Source: JAGMXM01 sp964458325
GTDB lineage: Bacteria; Verrucomicrobiota; Verrucomicrobiia; Limisphaerales; UBA1319
DNA length: 27,888 nt
Assembly (NCBI GenBank): GCA_964458325.1
Contig: CAYWIM010000062.1
Coordinates: 1 to 27,888, forward strand
Direction of reading: 5' to 3'
In this document: in pieces, positions 1 through 7,950 of the stretch
Position numbering within the stretch: position 1 is the first letter of the stretch
Layout: the number at the start of each line of letters is the position of its first letter
Notes under the pieces: generated by a model
The model's database searches: none
What the model saw: only the letters and a program-made list of their open reading frames with translations
What the model was told of the DNA's origin: nothing
Program-made: the position numbers and the translations under genes

Positions 1-15
1 GCTTGCAGCCAACGA

Positions 16-39
16 GGCGGCGTCCACGGAGTGGCCGCC
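16..39 (+). other. GC-rich hairpin upstream of rseP
   Basis: GGCGG (16-20) and CCAC (24-27) pair with GTGG (31-34) and CCGCC (35-39), giving nine pairs with a three-base bulge and a GGA loop. No T-tract follows, so it is not a clear intrinsic terminator. It could be the end of a gene lying left of the window. The rest of 1-180 holds no gene I can support. Confidence 0.25.
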
Positions 40-92
40 CTACCTTTCGGCTTTCGGCTTGCACCTGGGGCCGCGGGGGCAATGCAGGACGG

Positions 93-120
93 TTGCCATC
101 CGGTCCTGGGCGGGTATAGT
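93..120 (+). promoter_or_regulatory. Candidate sigma-70 promoter for rseP-ispG
   Basis: TTGCCA (93-98) and TATAGT (115-120) are separated by 16 bp, a good match to the housekeeping -35 and -10 boxes in a GC-rich background. A start near 127 would leave a leader of about 55 nt before the rseP ATG. It is the only such pair in this gap. Confidence 0.45.
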
Positions 121-180
121 AGGCGGAACGGCGAGGTCGGGGCGCGGCTTACACCCGCGCGATGTCGAGCCGGAAGATTC

Positions 181-1596
181 ATGATCACAGTATTGAATTA
201 CCTGTATGTGGCCGCAGCGGTTGTGCTGCTGTTCGGGGCGGCGGTGTTTGTGCACGAGTTCGGCCATTATTGGATGGCGCGGCGCCGGGGGATGAAAGTC
301 GAGGCGTTTGCGATCGGGTTCGGACCGAAGATTGTGGGGTGGACGAAGGACGGCATCGAGTATTCGTGGCGATGGATTCCGGCGGGTGGATTTGTGCGCC
401 TGCCGCAAATGAGCACCTCGGATGCGCTGGAAGGGGCGTCAGGGGAGGGATCGGCGCCGGTGCCTCCGGCGTCGCCGTTTTCGAAGATACTGGTGGCGTT
501 CTCGGGGCCGTTCATGAACCTGGTGTTTGCAGTCGTCATCGCCACCGTGATCTTCCTGGTCGGGCTTCCTCAGCTGGTGAATCCGTCGATCATCGGGTAT
601 GTGGAGCCGGACTCGGAGGAGGCGAAGCTGGGGATCGAGGCGGGGGATCGGATTGTGGCGGTGGACGGCAAGCGGGTGAGCACGTGGCAGGAGCTGCAGC
701 AGACAACGATCCTGGCGCTGACCAATGTATTATCGGTGACCTTCGAGCGCGATGGCCGGGAGTTTACGCATGCGCTCAAAGCGGTGGTGAACGAGAGCTT
801 CGGGGTGAAGGTGATCAATTTGTATCCGCGGGATCACCCGGAGATCATCGAGGTATTTGCGGAGAGCGCGGCGGCGGCGGCGGGGATGAAGCCCAAGGAT
901 ATCGTGGTGGCGTTTGCGGGCGTGCCGATCGTGAGCCGGGAGCAATTGATCGAGCTGATCCAGAAACGGGGGGGGCAGGCCAGCGAGATCCGAGTCCAGC
1001 GGAACGGCGGGATGGTCTCATTGACGGTGACGCCCAAGGCCGATCCGACGACGGGCACGGGGCGGATCGGGGTCAGCCTGAACCGGTCGGCCAACCTCTA
1101 CGAGGTGAAATGGCCGGGACCAACCCCGTGGCGGCAGGTCGCGGATGTCTGGGGGCAGATCGTGGACACGGTGAGCGCGCTGGTGCACACGAAGCAGACG
1201 GGGGTGGGCGCCAAGGACCTGATGGGGCCGGTGGGGATCTTGTCGATGCTGGCGGTGCAGCTGAACACGGATTTCCGGCTGGCGCTGAATTTCCTGGTGT
1301 TGCTCAACGTGAGCCTGGCGATTTTGAATCTGCTTCCGATCCCGGTTCTGGATGGGGGGCACATTGTGTTGTCGCTGATCGAAGCGATCCGGAGGCGGCC
1401 GCTGAACACGCGGGTCGTCGAGTATGCCAGCGCAGTGTTCGCGGTGCTTCTGATTTCGTTCATGCTGTATGTGACGGTTTTCGGGGACTTGCGGCGGTGG
1501 TCGGTGTTTTCGGCGATGTTCAAGCAATCGGCGCAAGTGCAGCCGGCGCCGCCCGGGGCCACCAACGGGCCGGGAGCGCCGGCGCCATCCCCCTGA
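181..1596 (+). CDS. rseP: RIP-type site-2 zinc metalloprotease RseP
   Basis: Inner-membrane intramembrane protease; in known relatives it cleaves anti-sigma factors and leftover signal peptides within the membrane. Counting from the ATG at 181 (471 aa), the first membrane segment carries the zinc motif HEFGH at residues 25-29. Two PDZ domains follow: one begins near IIGYVEPDSEEAKLG and the second near PEIIEVFAESAAAA. The C-terminal NLLPIPVLDGGH segment (about 383-395, third zinc ligand D391) is the family's LDG motif. The frame is open upstream to position 31, but those 50 residues lack homology-like features, and the protein should start directly with the hydrophobic HExxH helix, so I chose 181. 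The last 20 or so residues are Pro/Ala-rich. It ends 10 bp before ispG and is surely co-transcribed with it. Identity is firm; the natural substrate is unknown. Confidence 0.95.
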   Translation: MITVLNYLYVAAAVVLLFGAAVFVHEFGHYWMARRRGMKVEAFAIGFGPKIVGWTKDGIEYSWRWIPAGGFVRLPQMSTSDALEGASGEGSAPVPPASPFSKILVAFSGPFMNLVFAVVIATVIFLVGLPQLVNPSIIGYVEPDSEEAKLGIEAGDRIVAVDGKRVSTWQELQQTTILALTNVLSVTFERDGREFTHALKAVVNESFGVKVINLYPRDHPEIIEVFAESAAAAAGMKPKDIVVAFAGVPIVSREQLIELIQKRGGQASEIRVQRNGGMVSLTVTPKADPTTGTGRIGVSLNRSANLYEVKWPGPTPWRQVADVWGQIVDTVSALVHTKQTGVGAKDLMGPVGILSMLAVQLNTDFRLALNFLVLLNVSLAILNLLPIPVLDGGHIVLSLIEAIRRRPLNTRVVEYASAVFAVLLISFMLYVTVFGDLRRWSVFSAMFKQSAQVQPAPPGATNGPGAPAPSP

Positions 1597-1606
1597 GCCG
1601 GTCTCG

Positions 1607-3385
1607 ATGAACTACTGCGATTCGCCGATCCATTACCGGCGCCGGCCCACGCGCGAGGTGGCGGCGGGGGATCCCGCGCGCGGTGGGGCGATCATCGGAG
1701 GCCCGCATCCGATCGTGATGCAGTCGATGATCACCTCGGACACGATGGACACGGCGGAGAGCGTGCGGCAGACGCTCGAGCTGGTGGCGGCCGGGTGCGA
1801 GCTGGTGCGGATCACGGCGCCGACGGTCAAGGACGCGGCCAATCTTCGGAATATTGCCGGGGAGCTGCGCGCCCGGGGATGCCGGGTGCCGCTGGCGGCG
1901 GACATCCATTTCAAGCCCGAGGCTGCGTTCGAGGCGGCCCGGTGGGTCGAGAAGATCCGGATCAACCCGGGCAATTTCGCCGATGGCAAGAAATTTATCC
2001 TTCGGGAGTATGACGATGCGGCATATGAGGCCGAGGTCAGGCGGCTGGGGGAGCGGTTCGCACCGCTGGCGGTGCGATGCGGCGAGCTGAAGCGGGCGAT
2101 GCGGATCGGCGCCAACCACGGATCGCTGAGCGACCGGGTATTGAGCCGGTGGGGAGACACGCCGCGGGGCATGGTCGAGAGCGCACTCGAGTATGCTCGG
2201 ATCGCGCGTTCGGCGGGGTTTCACGAGCTGGTGTTCTCGATGAAGGCCAGCAATCCGAAGGTGATGATCCAGAGCTATCGGCTTTTGGCGGCGCGGCTGT
2301 CGGAGCTGGGGCCGGACTGGAACTACCCCCTGCATCTCGGGGTCACCGAGGCGGGCGAAGGCGAAGACGGCCGGATCAAGAGCGCGATCGGGATCGGCGC
2401 CCTGCTGGCGGATGGCTTGGGCGACACCATCCGGGTGTCGCTGACGGAGGACTCGCCCCGGGAGATCCCGGTGTGCCGGGAGCTGCTGGCGGAGGTTGCC
2501 GGATTGGTGGGGAACGGGCCGCCCGGTATCGAGATTCCGCCTCCGTTCGATCCGTTCAGCTACGCGCGCCGTCCGGCGGTCGAGATCGATCTGGCAAACG
2601 GGATTCGGTGCGGAGGCAGCCAGACTGTGCGCGTGGTCGTGCCGGAGCGGGCGGCGTCCGGGATCGGGGGCGCGCCACGGGCGGGGAGCGAGGTCCGGCC
2701 CGAGGCGGTTGTCGAGGAGCTGGGAATTTGCGAGGCGGATCCGACTCGGGAGCTCGAGGTGGCTTCGGATCGGGTTCTGGTGACGGTGAAAGACGGTTTG
2801 GATATGCCGGCGATCGCGGCGTTTCGGCTGCTGGCGCATCGGTTGCGCGAGGAGGGGCGGCGGAATCCGATCCTGCTCAAGGACTGCCTGGCGCCGCCGG
2901 AGGCGCCTCTGGCGCCCTCGCGGGCTCAGCTGCGGTCGGCCGTGGCCCTGGGGGCGCTGCTGGTGGATGGGATCGGAGATGCGATCCTGGTGCGGAACGA
3001 AAAGGACGCGGGATCGAGCGTGAAGCTGGCGTATGACATCCTGCAGGCGGCGGGCTGCCGATCCTTCAAGGCCGACTACGTGGCGTGTCCATCCTGCGGG
3101 CGGACCCTGTTCGATCTGCAGAGCGTGACGGCCCGAATCAAGGCCCGGACCCAGCATCTGCGGGGAGTGCGCATCGCGATCATGGGCTGCATCGTCAACG
3201 GGCCGGGGGAGATGGCGGACGCGGATTTCGGATACGTGGGGGGCGCGCCGGGCAAGGTAAACCTGTATGTGGGGAAGCGGGCGGTGCGGTTCAACCTGCC
3301 GGAGGTGGAAGCGGTCGAGCATCTGGTCGATTTAATCCGCGAGCATGGCAAGTGGATCGAGCCAGGGAATGGCCGGCAATCCTGA
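1607..3385 (+). CDS. ispG: 4-hydroxy-3-methylbut-2-enyl diphosphate synthase, long form
   Basis: Catalyses the penultimate step of the MEP isoprenoid pathway, converting ME-cPP to HMBPP with a [4Fe-4S] cluster in the cytoplasm. The N-terminal TIM-barrel is recognisable from VMQSMITSDTMDT and LAADIHFKPEAAFEA. At 592 aa this is the three-domain version (barrel, insert of roughly 290-450, Fe-S domain) known from Chlamydia, Bacteroidetes and plants, rather than the roughly 370-aa E. coli type. Cluster ligands are visible: C494 and C497 (CPSC), C528 in MGCIVNGPGE, and E535. The gene lies 10 bp behind rseP. dxr, an earlier enzyme of the same pathway, sits 1.7 kb away on the opposite strand, suggesting a rearranged ancestral cluster. 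Confidence 0.95.
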   Translation: MNYCDSPIHYRRRPTREVAAGDPARGGAIIGGPHPIVMQSMITSDTMDTAESVRQTLELVAAGCELVRITAPTVKDAANLRNIAGELRARGCRVPLAADIHFKPEAAFEAARWVEKIRINPGNFADGKKFILREYDDAAYEAEVRRLGERFAPLAVRCGELKRAMRIGANHGSLSDRVLSRWGDTPRGMVESALEYARIARSAGFHELVFSMKASNPKVMIQSYRLLAARLSELGPDWNYPLHLGVTEAGEGEDGRIKSAIGIGALLADGLGDTIRVSLTEDSPREIPVCRELLAEVAGLVGNGPPGIEIPPPFDPFSYARRPAVEIDLANGIRCGGSQTVRVVVPERAASGIGGAPRAGSEVRPEAVVEELGICEADPTRELEVASDRVLVTVKDGLDMPAIAAFRLLAHRLREEGRRNPILLKDCLAPPEAPLAPSRAQLRSAVALGALLVDGIGDAILVRNEKDAGSSVKLAYDILQAAGCRSFKADYVACPSCGRTLFDLQSVTARIKARTQHLRGVRIAIMGCIVNGPGEMADADFGYVGGAPGKVNLYVGKRAVRFNLPEVEAVEHLVDLIREHGKWIEPGNGRQS

Positions 3386-3428
3386 AGGGTGGATTGTGAA
3401 CGATGGCTGCCTCTTTGAGGGCGGCGCA

Positions 3429-3515
3429 TCACCGAGATCCATATGCCTCCACGGCGATTCTCTTGCCGATCAGGGACGGGATTCGTTCCTTGAGTTCGGC
3501 GAGGATGGGCGGCAT
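3429..3515 (-). other. Possible 28-codon remnant or micro-ORF
   Basis: In the 159-bp gap between ispG and the Gfo/Idh gene, the minus strand reads ATG, 28 codons, TGA. The peptide has a natural-looking composition (LAELKERIPSLIGKRIAVEA) that differs from the Arg/Pro-rich noise typical of antisense frames here. I do not recognise a family. It could be a small protein, a stub of a lost gene, or chance. No SD-like site is obvious upstream. Confidence 0.2.
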
Positions 3516-3544
3516 TCTGCAGGAGCAACCACAAACAACCGAAT

Positions 3545-4960
3545 ATGAAAACGAATTCCAATGGGATGACGATGAACCGGCGGCAGTTTCTATCGACAAC
3601 CACGACGGTGGCTGCGGCGCTGACGGTGGCGCCGCGCCACGTGCTGGGAGGGGCGCGGTTCGTGGCGCCCAGCGATCGGGTCCACATCGCGCTGATCGGG
3701 GCGGGCGGCCAGGGGCGGACCAATGCGCAAGCGCTGTTTCGCGAGGCGGATGCGCGGATCGTGGCCGTGTGCGATCCGAACGAGCGGAGCGATTATGAGC
3801 CGTACTACTACAAGGGATGGGCGGGCCGCAGGCCGGTGAAGGCCGAGATCGAGAAGCATTACGGGGCGCAGGCGCCTGGGTTCCGGTGCGCCGAATACGA
3901 GGATTTCCGGCGGATGTTCGAGCGCGAGAAGGGGATCGATGCGGTGCTATGCGCGACGCCGGATCACCTCCACGCATTGGTTTCGGTGACCGCGATGCGG
4001 CTGGGCAAGCATGTGTATTGCGAGAAGCCGCTGACGCATAATGTCTGGGAGGCGCGGCTGGTGGCTCGAGTGGCCAGGGAAACGGGCGTGGCGACGCAGA
4101 TGGGCAACCACGGCCATTCGGGAGACGGCATTCGCACGACGGTGGAATGGATCCGAGACGGCGCGATCGGAGCGGTGCGCGAGGTCGAGGGGTGGAGCGA
4201 CGCCGGCCACTGGGCATTGGGAAATGGCCGGCCCCCGGGGACGCATGCCGTGCCGGCGGGATTGGACTGGGACCTGTGGCTGGGGCCGCGCGAGGCGCGG
4301 CCGTACCATCCGGTCTACGTGCCGTTCAACTGGCGCGGGTATTGGGCGTTCGGGACTGGGGCGATCGGGGACATGGCGATTCACAATTTGGATCCGGCCA
4401 TATGGGCGCTGGATTTGAGCGCGCCGCTGACGGTGGAGGCCAGCGGGGCGGGCGTCGATGCTGAGGCGACGTCTCCGGGCGCGATCTATCGGTATCAGTT
4501 CGGCGCTCGAGGGGCAATGCCGTCCGTGAAGGTGACATGGCATGACGGCGGCCTGCGCCCGGCCCGGCCGGATGCATTGGACGACGACGACATGATGGGC
4601 GGCGGGACCAACGGCATACTGTTCCACGGCGATCGCGGGGTCATGATGTGCGCCGGATGGGGAGGGGCGCCGCGGATCATACCGGACGAGAAGATGGACG
4701 CCTATCGGCGGCCCGCAAAGACGATACCGCGGTCCAACGGGCATCATCGGGACTGGCTCGATGCGTGCAAGGGCGGCCCGCCCGCCAGCAGCCATTTCGA
4801 GTACGGGGCGCGCCTGACGGAGCTGATGCTGCTGGGGAATGTGGCGTTGCGGACAGGCAAGAGGATCCGGTGGGACAGCGCTGCGATGAAGGCGACGAAC
4901 GCGCCGGAAGCCGACGCGTTGCTCAAGGAGAGCTATCGGCCGGGATGGGAGCCGTCGTAA
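3545..4960 (+). CDS. Tat-exported Gfo/Idh/MocA family oxidoreductase
   Basis: NAD(P)-dependent sugar or inositol dehydrogenase-like protein of 471 aa. The N-terminus has a twin-arginine signal, NRRQFLSTTTTVAAA (residues 11-25), so it is probably exported folded with its cofactor. The Rossmann domain shows IGAGGQGRTNA and the family hallmark EKPL in CEKPLTHNVWEAR. The C-terminal half has LWLGPREARPYHPVY and GAIGDMAIHNLDP, shared with the many exported paralogues in Verrucomicrobia and Planctomycetes. The substrate cannot be read from sequence. ATGs at residues 1, 8 and 10 are all possible starts; residue 1 is used, though no close SD is seen. It lies 159 bp after ispG and may be read from the same promoter. 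It ends convergently against dxr. Confidence 0.88.
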   Translation: MKTNSNGMTMNRRQFLSTTTTVAAALTVAPRHVLGGARFVAPSDRVHIALIGAGGQGRTNAQALFREADARIVAVCDPNERSDYEPYYYKGWAGRRPVKAEIEKHYGAQAPGFRCAEYEDFRRMFEREKGIDAVLCATPDHLHALVSVTAMRLGKHVYCEKPLTHNVWEARLVARVARETGVATQMGNHGHSGDGIRTTVEWIRDGAIGAVREVEGWSDAGHWALGNGRPPGTHAVPAGLDWDLWLGPREARPYHPVYVPFNWRGYWAFGTGAIGDMAIHNLDPAIWALDLSAPLTVEASGAGVDAEATSPGAIYRYQFGARGAMPSVKVTWHDGGLRPARPDALDDDDMMGGGTNGILFHGDRGVMMCAGWGGAPRIIPDEKMDAYRRPAKTIPRSNGHHRDWLDACKGGPPASSHFEYGARLTELMLLGNVALRTGKRIRWDSAAMKATNAPEADALLKESYRPGWEPS

Positions 4961-4970
4961 GGCGAATCCA

Positions 4971-4990
4971 GGCTTGCCGGAGGGCAGGCC
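4971..4990 (+). terminator. Short hairpin after the Gfo/Idh gene
   Basis: GGCTTGCC and GGCAGGCC pair over eight positions (one G-T) around a GGAG loop, 10 bp past the stop codon. There is no T-run, so termination is only suggested. Confidence 0.3.
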
Positions 4991-5017
4991 GCGCGCAAAG
5001 CGTCTTGGAGCGGCCCG

Positions 5018-5050
5018 CTTAAGGGTCTGTCCAATTGCACAGACCCTAAG
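5018..5050. terminator. Long dyad at the convergent Gfo/Idh-dxr junction
   Basis: CTTAAGGGTCTGT (5018-5030) is mirrored by ACAGACCCTAAG (5039-5050) with one bulged A. The eight-base centre contains the palindrome CAATTG, so only a C-C mismatch breaks the symmetry. The dxr stop codon (5046-5048) lies inside the right arm. It may stop transcription from both sides, but neither strand has a T-tract, so a protein-binding or recombination site is also possible. Confidence 0.45.
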
Positions 5051-6233
5051 CAGGGCGGTATTGGCGAGCGAATTGGCGGGCCCACTGGTCGGCGGCGAGG
5101 ATCTCTTCGAGGGAAGGGTGGGAGATGGGCGAGTGGGCGTCGATGGCGGCGGCGACGAGATCGCTGATCTGGTCGAACCGGAGCTGGCGCGCGCCGAAGG
5201 CCGCGACGGCGATTTCATTGGCGGCATTGAGGACGGCCGGGGCGGTCCCGCCGATGCGGGCGGCTTGGCGGGCGAGCTCGAGGGCCGGGAACCGATCGGG
5301 ATCGGGCTGCTCGAACGAGAGCGTGCCAAGGGCGGGCAAGGGGGTTTGGACGCGCTGGCTGCGGACGCGATCGGGGTAGGTCAGCGCGTATTGGATGGGG
5401 AGGCACATATCGGGGGTCGACAGCTGGGCGAGGATGCTGCCGTCGATGAACTCGACCAGGGAATGGACGATGCTTTGGGGGTGCACGACGACCTGGACGC
5501 GGTCGATGTCGATATCGAAGAGCCAGCGGGCTTCGATCATTTCGAGGCCTTTGTTGAAGAGGGTGGCGGAATCGATCGTGATTTTGGGGCCCATGGTCCA
5601 GGAAGGGTGGCGCAGGGCGCGTTCCGGCGTGATGGCGCTGAACTCCGAGCGCGGGGTTGTCCGGAAGGGGCCGCCGGAGGCGGTGAGCCAGAGGCGCCGG
5701 ACGGATTGGCTGGGCTTGCCGTCGAGGCATTGAAAGATGGCGGAGTGCTCGCTATCGACGGTGAGGATCCGGGTCCCGTGGCGGCGGGCTTCGGCCATGA
5801 CGATCTCGCCGGCCATGACGAGGATTTCCTTCGAGGCGATGGCGAGGTCTTTGCCGGCGCGGATGGCGGCGAGGGCGGGCTCGAGTCCGGCGGTGCCGAC
5901 GATGGCGACGAGGACGATATCGGCTTCGGGCAGGGTGGCGAGGCGGACGAGGCCCTGGGGGCCGGAATAGACGGGGATGTCGGGGCCGAGCTGATCCTGG
6001 AGGGCCTGGGCTTGGGCGGGATCGGCGATCGAGAGGGCGAGGGGGCGGCATTGACGGGCCTGGAGGGCGAGCCGATCGGCGTTGCGGCCGGCGGCCAGGC
6101 CGACCAGCCGGAGCCGGTCGGGCATGTCCTCGACGACCTTGAGCGTGCTGGCGCCGATCGAGCCGGTGCTGCCCAGGAGGACGACCTTTTTGGCCGCGGG
6201 ACGGGAGGAAGGAGACGCTGCAGGCGGATTCAT
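5046..6233 (-). CDS. dxr: 1-deoxy-D-xylulose 5-phosphate reductoisomerase
   Basis: Second enzyme of the MEP pathway: rearranges and reduces DXP to 2-C-methyl-D-erythritol 4-phosphate using NADPH and a divalent metal. The 395-aa length is normal. The nucleotide-binding GSTGSIG is at 21-27, SKE at 134-136, the metal-binding DSEHSAIFQ at 160-168 (D160, E162), and the C-terminal NAANEIAVAAF segment is typical. A 15-residue Ala/Ser/Pro-rich N-terminal extension precedes the Rossmann fold. Its ATG overlaps the cdsA stop by four bases (ATGA), so the two are translationally coupled. It is the last gene of the purA-uppS-cdsA-dxr run, and its stop lies within a large dyad. Confidence 0.96.
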   Translation of the reverse strand: MNPPAASPSSRPAAKKVVLLGSTGSIGASTLKVVEDMPDRLRLVGLAAGRNADRLALQARQCRPLALSIADPAQAQALQDQLGPDIPVYSGPQGLVRLATLPEADIVLVAIVGTAGLEPALAAIRAGKDLAIASKEILVMAGEIVMAEARRHGTRILTVDSEHSAIFQCLDGKPSQSVRRLWLTASGGPFRTTPRSEFSAITPERALRHPSWTMGPKITIDSATLFNKGLEMIEARWLFDIDIDRVQVVVHPQSIVHSLVEFIDGSILAQLSTPDMCLPIQYALTYPDRVRSQRVQTPLPALGTLSFEQPDPDRFPALELARQAARIGGTAPAVLNAANEIAVAAFGARQLRFDQISDLVAAAIDAHSPISHPSLEEILAADQWARQFARQYRPA

Positions 6234-7156
6234 TGATGGGTGAGGATGTGTCGCAGGTAGAGGTACATCAGGGGCGCGTTGAAGAGGAGGCTGTCCAGCA
6301 AATCGAGCATGCCGCCCATGCCGGGCAGGAGGCGGCCGGAGTCCTTGACGCCGGCTTCGCGTTTGAACATGGACTCGATGAGATCCCCGACGACCGCCGC
6401 GCCGCCGAGGAGGAGGCCGAGGATGATCGAGTGGAGGAACGTCATGCCGACGAGGTGAGGGCCCGCGAGCGCGGCGAAGGCGGCGCTGGCGCCCGTGGCG
6501 ACGGCGAGGGCGCCGGCAAGGCCTTCCCAGGTCTTGCCGGGGCTGAGCCGTGGGATGAGCTTATGGCGGCCGAGAAGGGTGCCGACGAGATAGGCGCCCG
6601 TATCGCTGCATTTGGTGACGAGGATGAAGTAGAGGAGGTAATAGCGGCCATTGGCGTTGGCCTGGTAGAAGAAGTGGATTTTCTGGAGGAAATTGAGGAG
6701 CCAGGGCACATAGAGCAGGCCCAGGAGCGTGACGGCGATCGCGGGCAGCCCGGCGGGGTTGCGCGGGGCGAACAGCTGGCGGAGGCAGAGGCCGAGGACG
6801 AGAACGACCAGAATGCTCGTCTCGAAGTCGTTGACTTTGGACGGGGGCATCTCGCGTCCGAACTCGCCGGACGAATAGACGAACGTGCTGATCATGAGGA
6901 GCGCGCCGCCGATCAGCCCCCATGCTTTGAAGCAGACCAGCCCGCGCTGTTCGGCCAGGGCATAGAATTCGCGGAGGCCGACGGCCGACAGGGCGACCAT
7001 GACGCCGAGGAAGAAATAGTTGGAGAAAGAGGGCCCGGCGCAGAACAGGGCCGCCAGGACGGCCGACCAGAGGATCACGAAGGTGGCCAGGCGCCTGGCG
7101 AACACCTGGGTTCGGCTCGGCGCCGGCGTCATCGAAGCAACCGGATCCGGAAGCAT
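6230..7156 (-). CDS. cdsA: Phosphatidate cytidylyltransferase (CDP-diglyceride synthase)
   Basis: Integral membrane enzyme that makes CDP-diacylglycerol from phosphatidic acid and CTP, the branch point of phospholipid synthesis. The 308-aa sequence has multiple hydrophobic helices (for example around 25-60, 115-125 and 235-258). The signature runs from S262 to S289: FKREAGVKDSGRLLPG followed by GGMLDLLDS, close to the family pattern. TKCSDTGAYLVG and SPGKTWEG are also characteristic. The start at 7156 is provisional, since M9 (7132) is as good and there is no clear SD. It lies 43 bp after uppS and overlaps dxr by four bases. Confidence 0.94.
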   Translation of the reverse strand: MLPDPVASMTPAPSRTQVFARRLATFVILWSAVLAALFCAGPSFSNYFFLGVMVALSAVGLREFYALAEQRGLVCFKAWGLIGGALLMISTFVYSSGEFGREMPPSKVNDFETSILVVLVLGLCLRQLFAPRNPAGLPAIAVTLLGLLYVPWLLNFLQKIHFFYQANANGRYYLLYFILVTKCSDTGAYLVGTLLGRHKLIPRLSPGKTWEGLAGALAVATGASAAFAALAGPHLVGMTFLHSIILGLLLGGAAVVGDLIESMFKREAGVKDSGRLLPGMGGMLDLLDSLLFNAPLMYLYLRHILTHQ

Positions 7157-7199
7157 GGATCCGATGATTACGCGAACGGCGGGCGGATGTCACGAACGG

Positions 7200-7937
7200 T
7201 CATACGGCGCCGAACCGCCGGTGGCGGCGGGCGTATTCCTCGAGGGCGGCAAAGAGCTGGGGTTTGCGGAAATCGGGCCACAGATCGGGCGTGACGACGA
7301 ATTCGGCGTAGGAGATCTGCCAGAGGAGGAAATTGCTGACGCGCAGCTCGCCGCTGGTGCGGATCAGGAGGTCGGGGTCGGGCAGGTGCCGCGTGTAGAG
7401 GTGCTGGGCGACGACCTGCTCGTTGATTTCGGCGGGATCGATTCGGCCCTCGCGGGCCTGGGCGGCGAGGCTGCGGGCGGCTTCGACGATCTCGGTGCGC
7501 CCGCCATAGCTGAGGGCCAGGACGAGTGTCAGGCCGTTGTGGTGGGCGAGCGCGGCCCGGGTTTTAGCGAGCTGAGTCTGGACGAATTCGGGCAGGCGAT
7601 AGATCTGCCCGATGGCCTCGAGACGGACGTTGTTGCGGTGGAGCTCGCCGATCTCGTTCTTGAGATAGCGGGCGAGGTAGCGCATGAGGGTGTCGACCTC
7701 GTCTTTAGGCCGGTTCCAATTCTCGACGGAGAAGGCGTATAGAGTGAGGTATTTAAGGCCGATCTCGCCGGCGGCGCGGACGATGGCGCGGACAGATTCG
7801 ACGCCCCGGCGGTGTCCTTCGATGCGGGGGAGGTGGCGCTGTTTGGCCCAGCGGCCGTTGCCGTCCATGATGATCGCCACATGCACCGGGAGGTTGGCCC
7901 GGGCCTGGGGGCTCAGGTGGAGGGCGGGGGATGTCAT
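7200..7937 (-). CDS. uppS: Isoprenyl transferase (undecaprenyl diphosphate synthase family)
   Basis: Cis-prenyltransferase that elongates farnesyl diphosphate with IPP to the C55 carrier lipid for cell-wall synthesis. All conserved blocks are present in 245 aa: IMDGNGRWA with catalytic D25, the EGHRRG block, LYAFSVENWNRP, LSYGGRTEI, and DLLIRTSGELRVSNFLLWQ near the C-terminus. It starts 13 bp after the purA stop, so it is in the purA transcript. Its supply route, MEP-pathway IPP, depends on dxr and ispG close by. Exact chain length of the product cannot be judged. Confidence 0.95.
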   Translation of the reverse strand: MTSPALHLSPQARANLPVHVAIIMDGNGRWAKQRHLPRIEGHRRGVESVRAIVRAAGEIGLKYLTLYAFSVENWNRPKDEVDTLMRYLARYLKNEIGELHRNNVRLEAIGQIYRLPEFVQTQLAKTRAALAHHNGLTLVLALSYGGRTEIVEAARSLAAQAREGRIDPAEINEQVVAQHLYTRHLPDPDLLIRTSGELRVSNFLLWQISYAEFVVTPDLWPDFRKPQLFAALEEYARRHRRFGAV

Positions 7938-7950
7938 GGGCTCCGATCCC

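Noticed and set aside
31..180. N-terminal extension of RseP by 50 residues
   Set aside because: No signal or membrane pattern, and it spans a good promoter at 93-120. The family starts directly at the HExxH helix.
1520..3322. A 600-codon minus-strand frame opposite ispG
   Set aside because: Arg/Pro/His-rich mirror of a GC-rich gene. The ispG reading has every catalytic residue.
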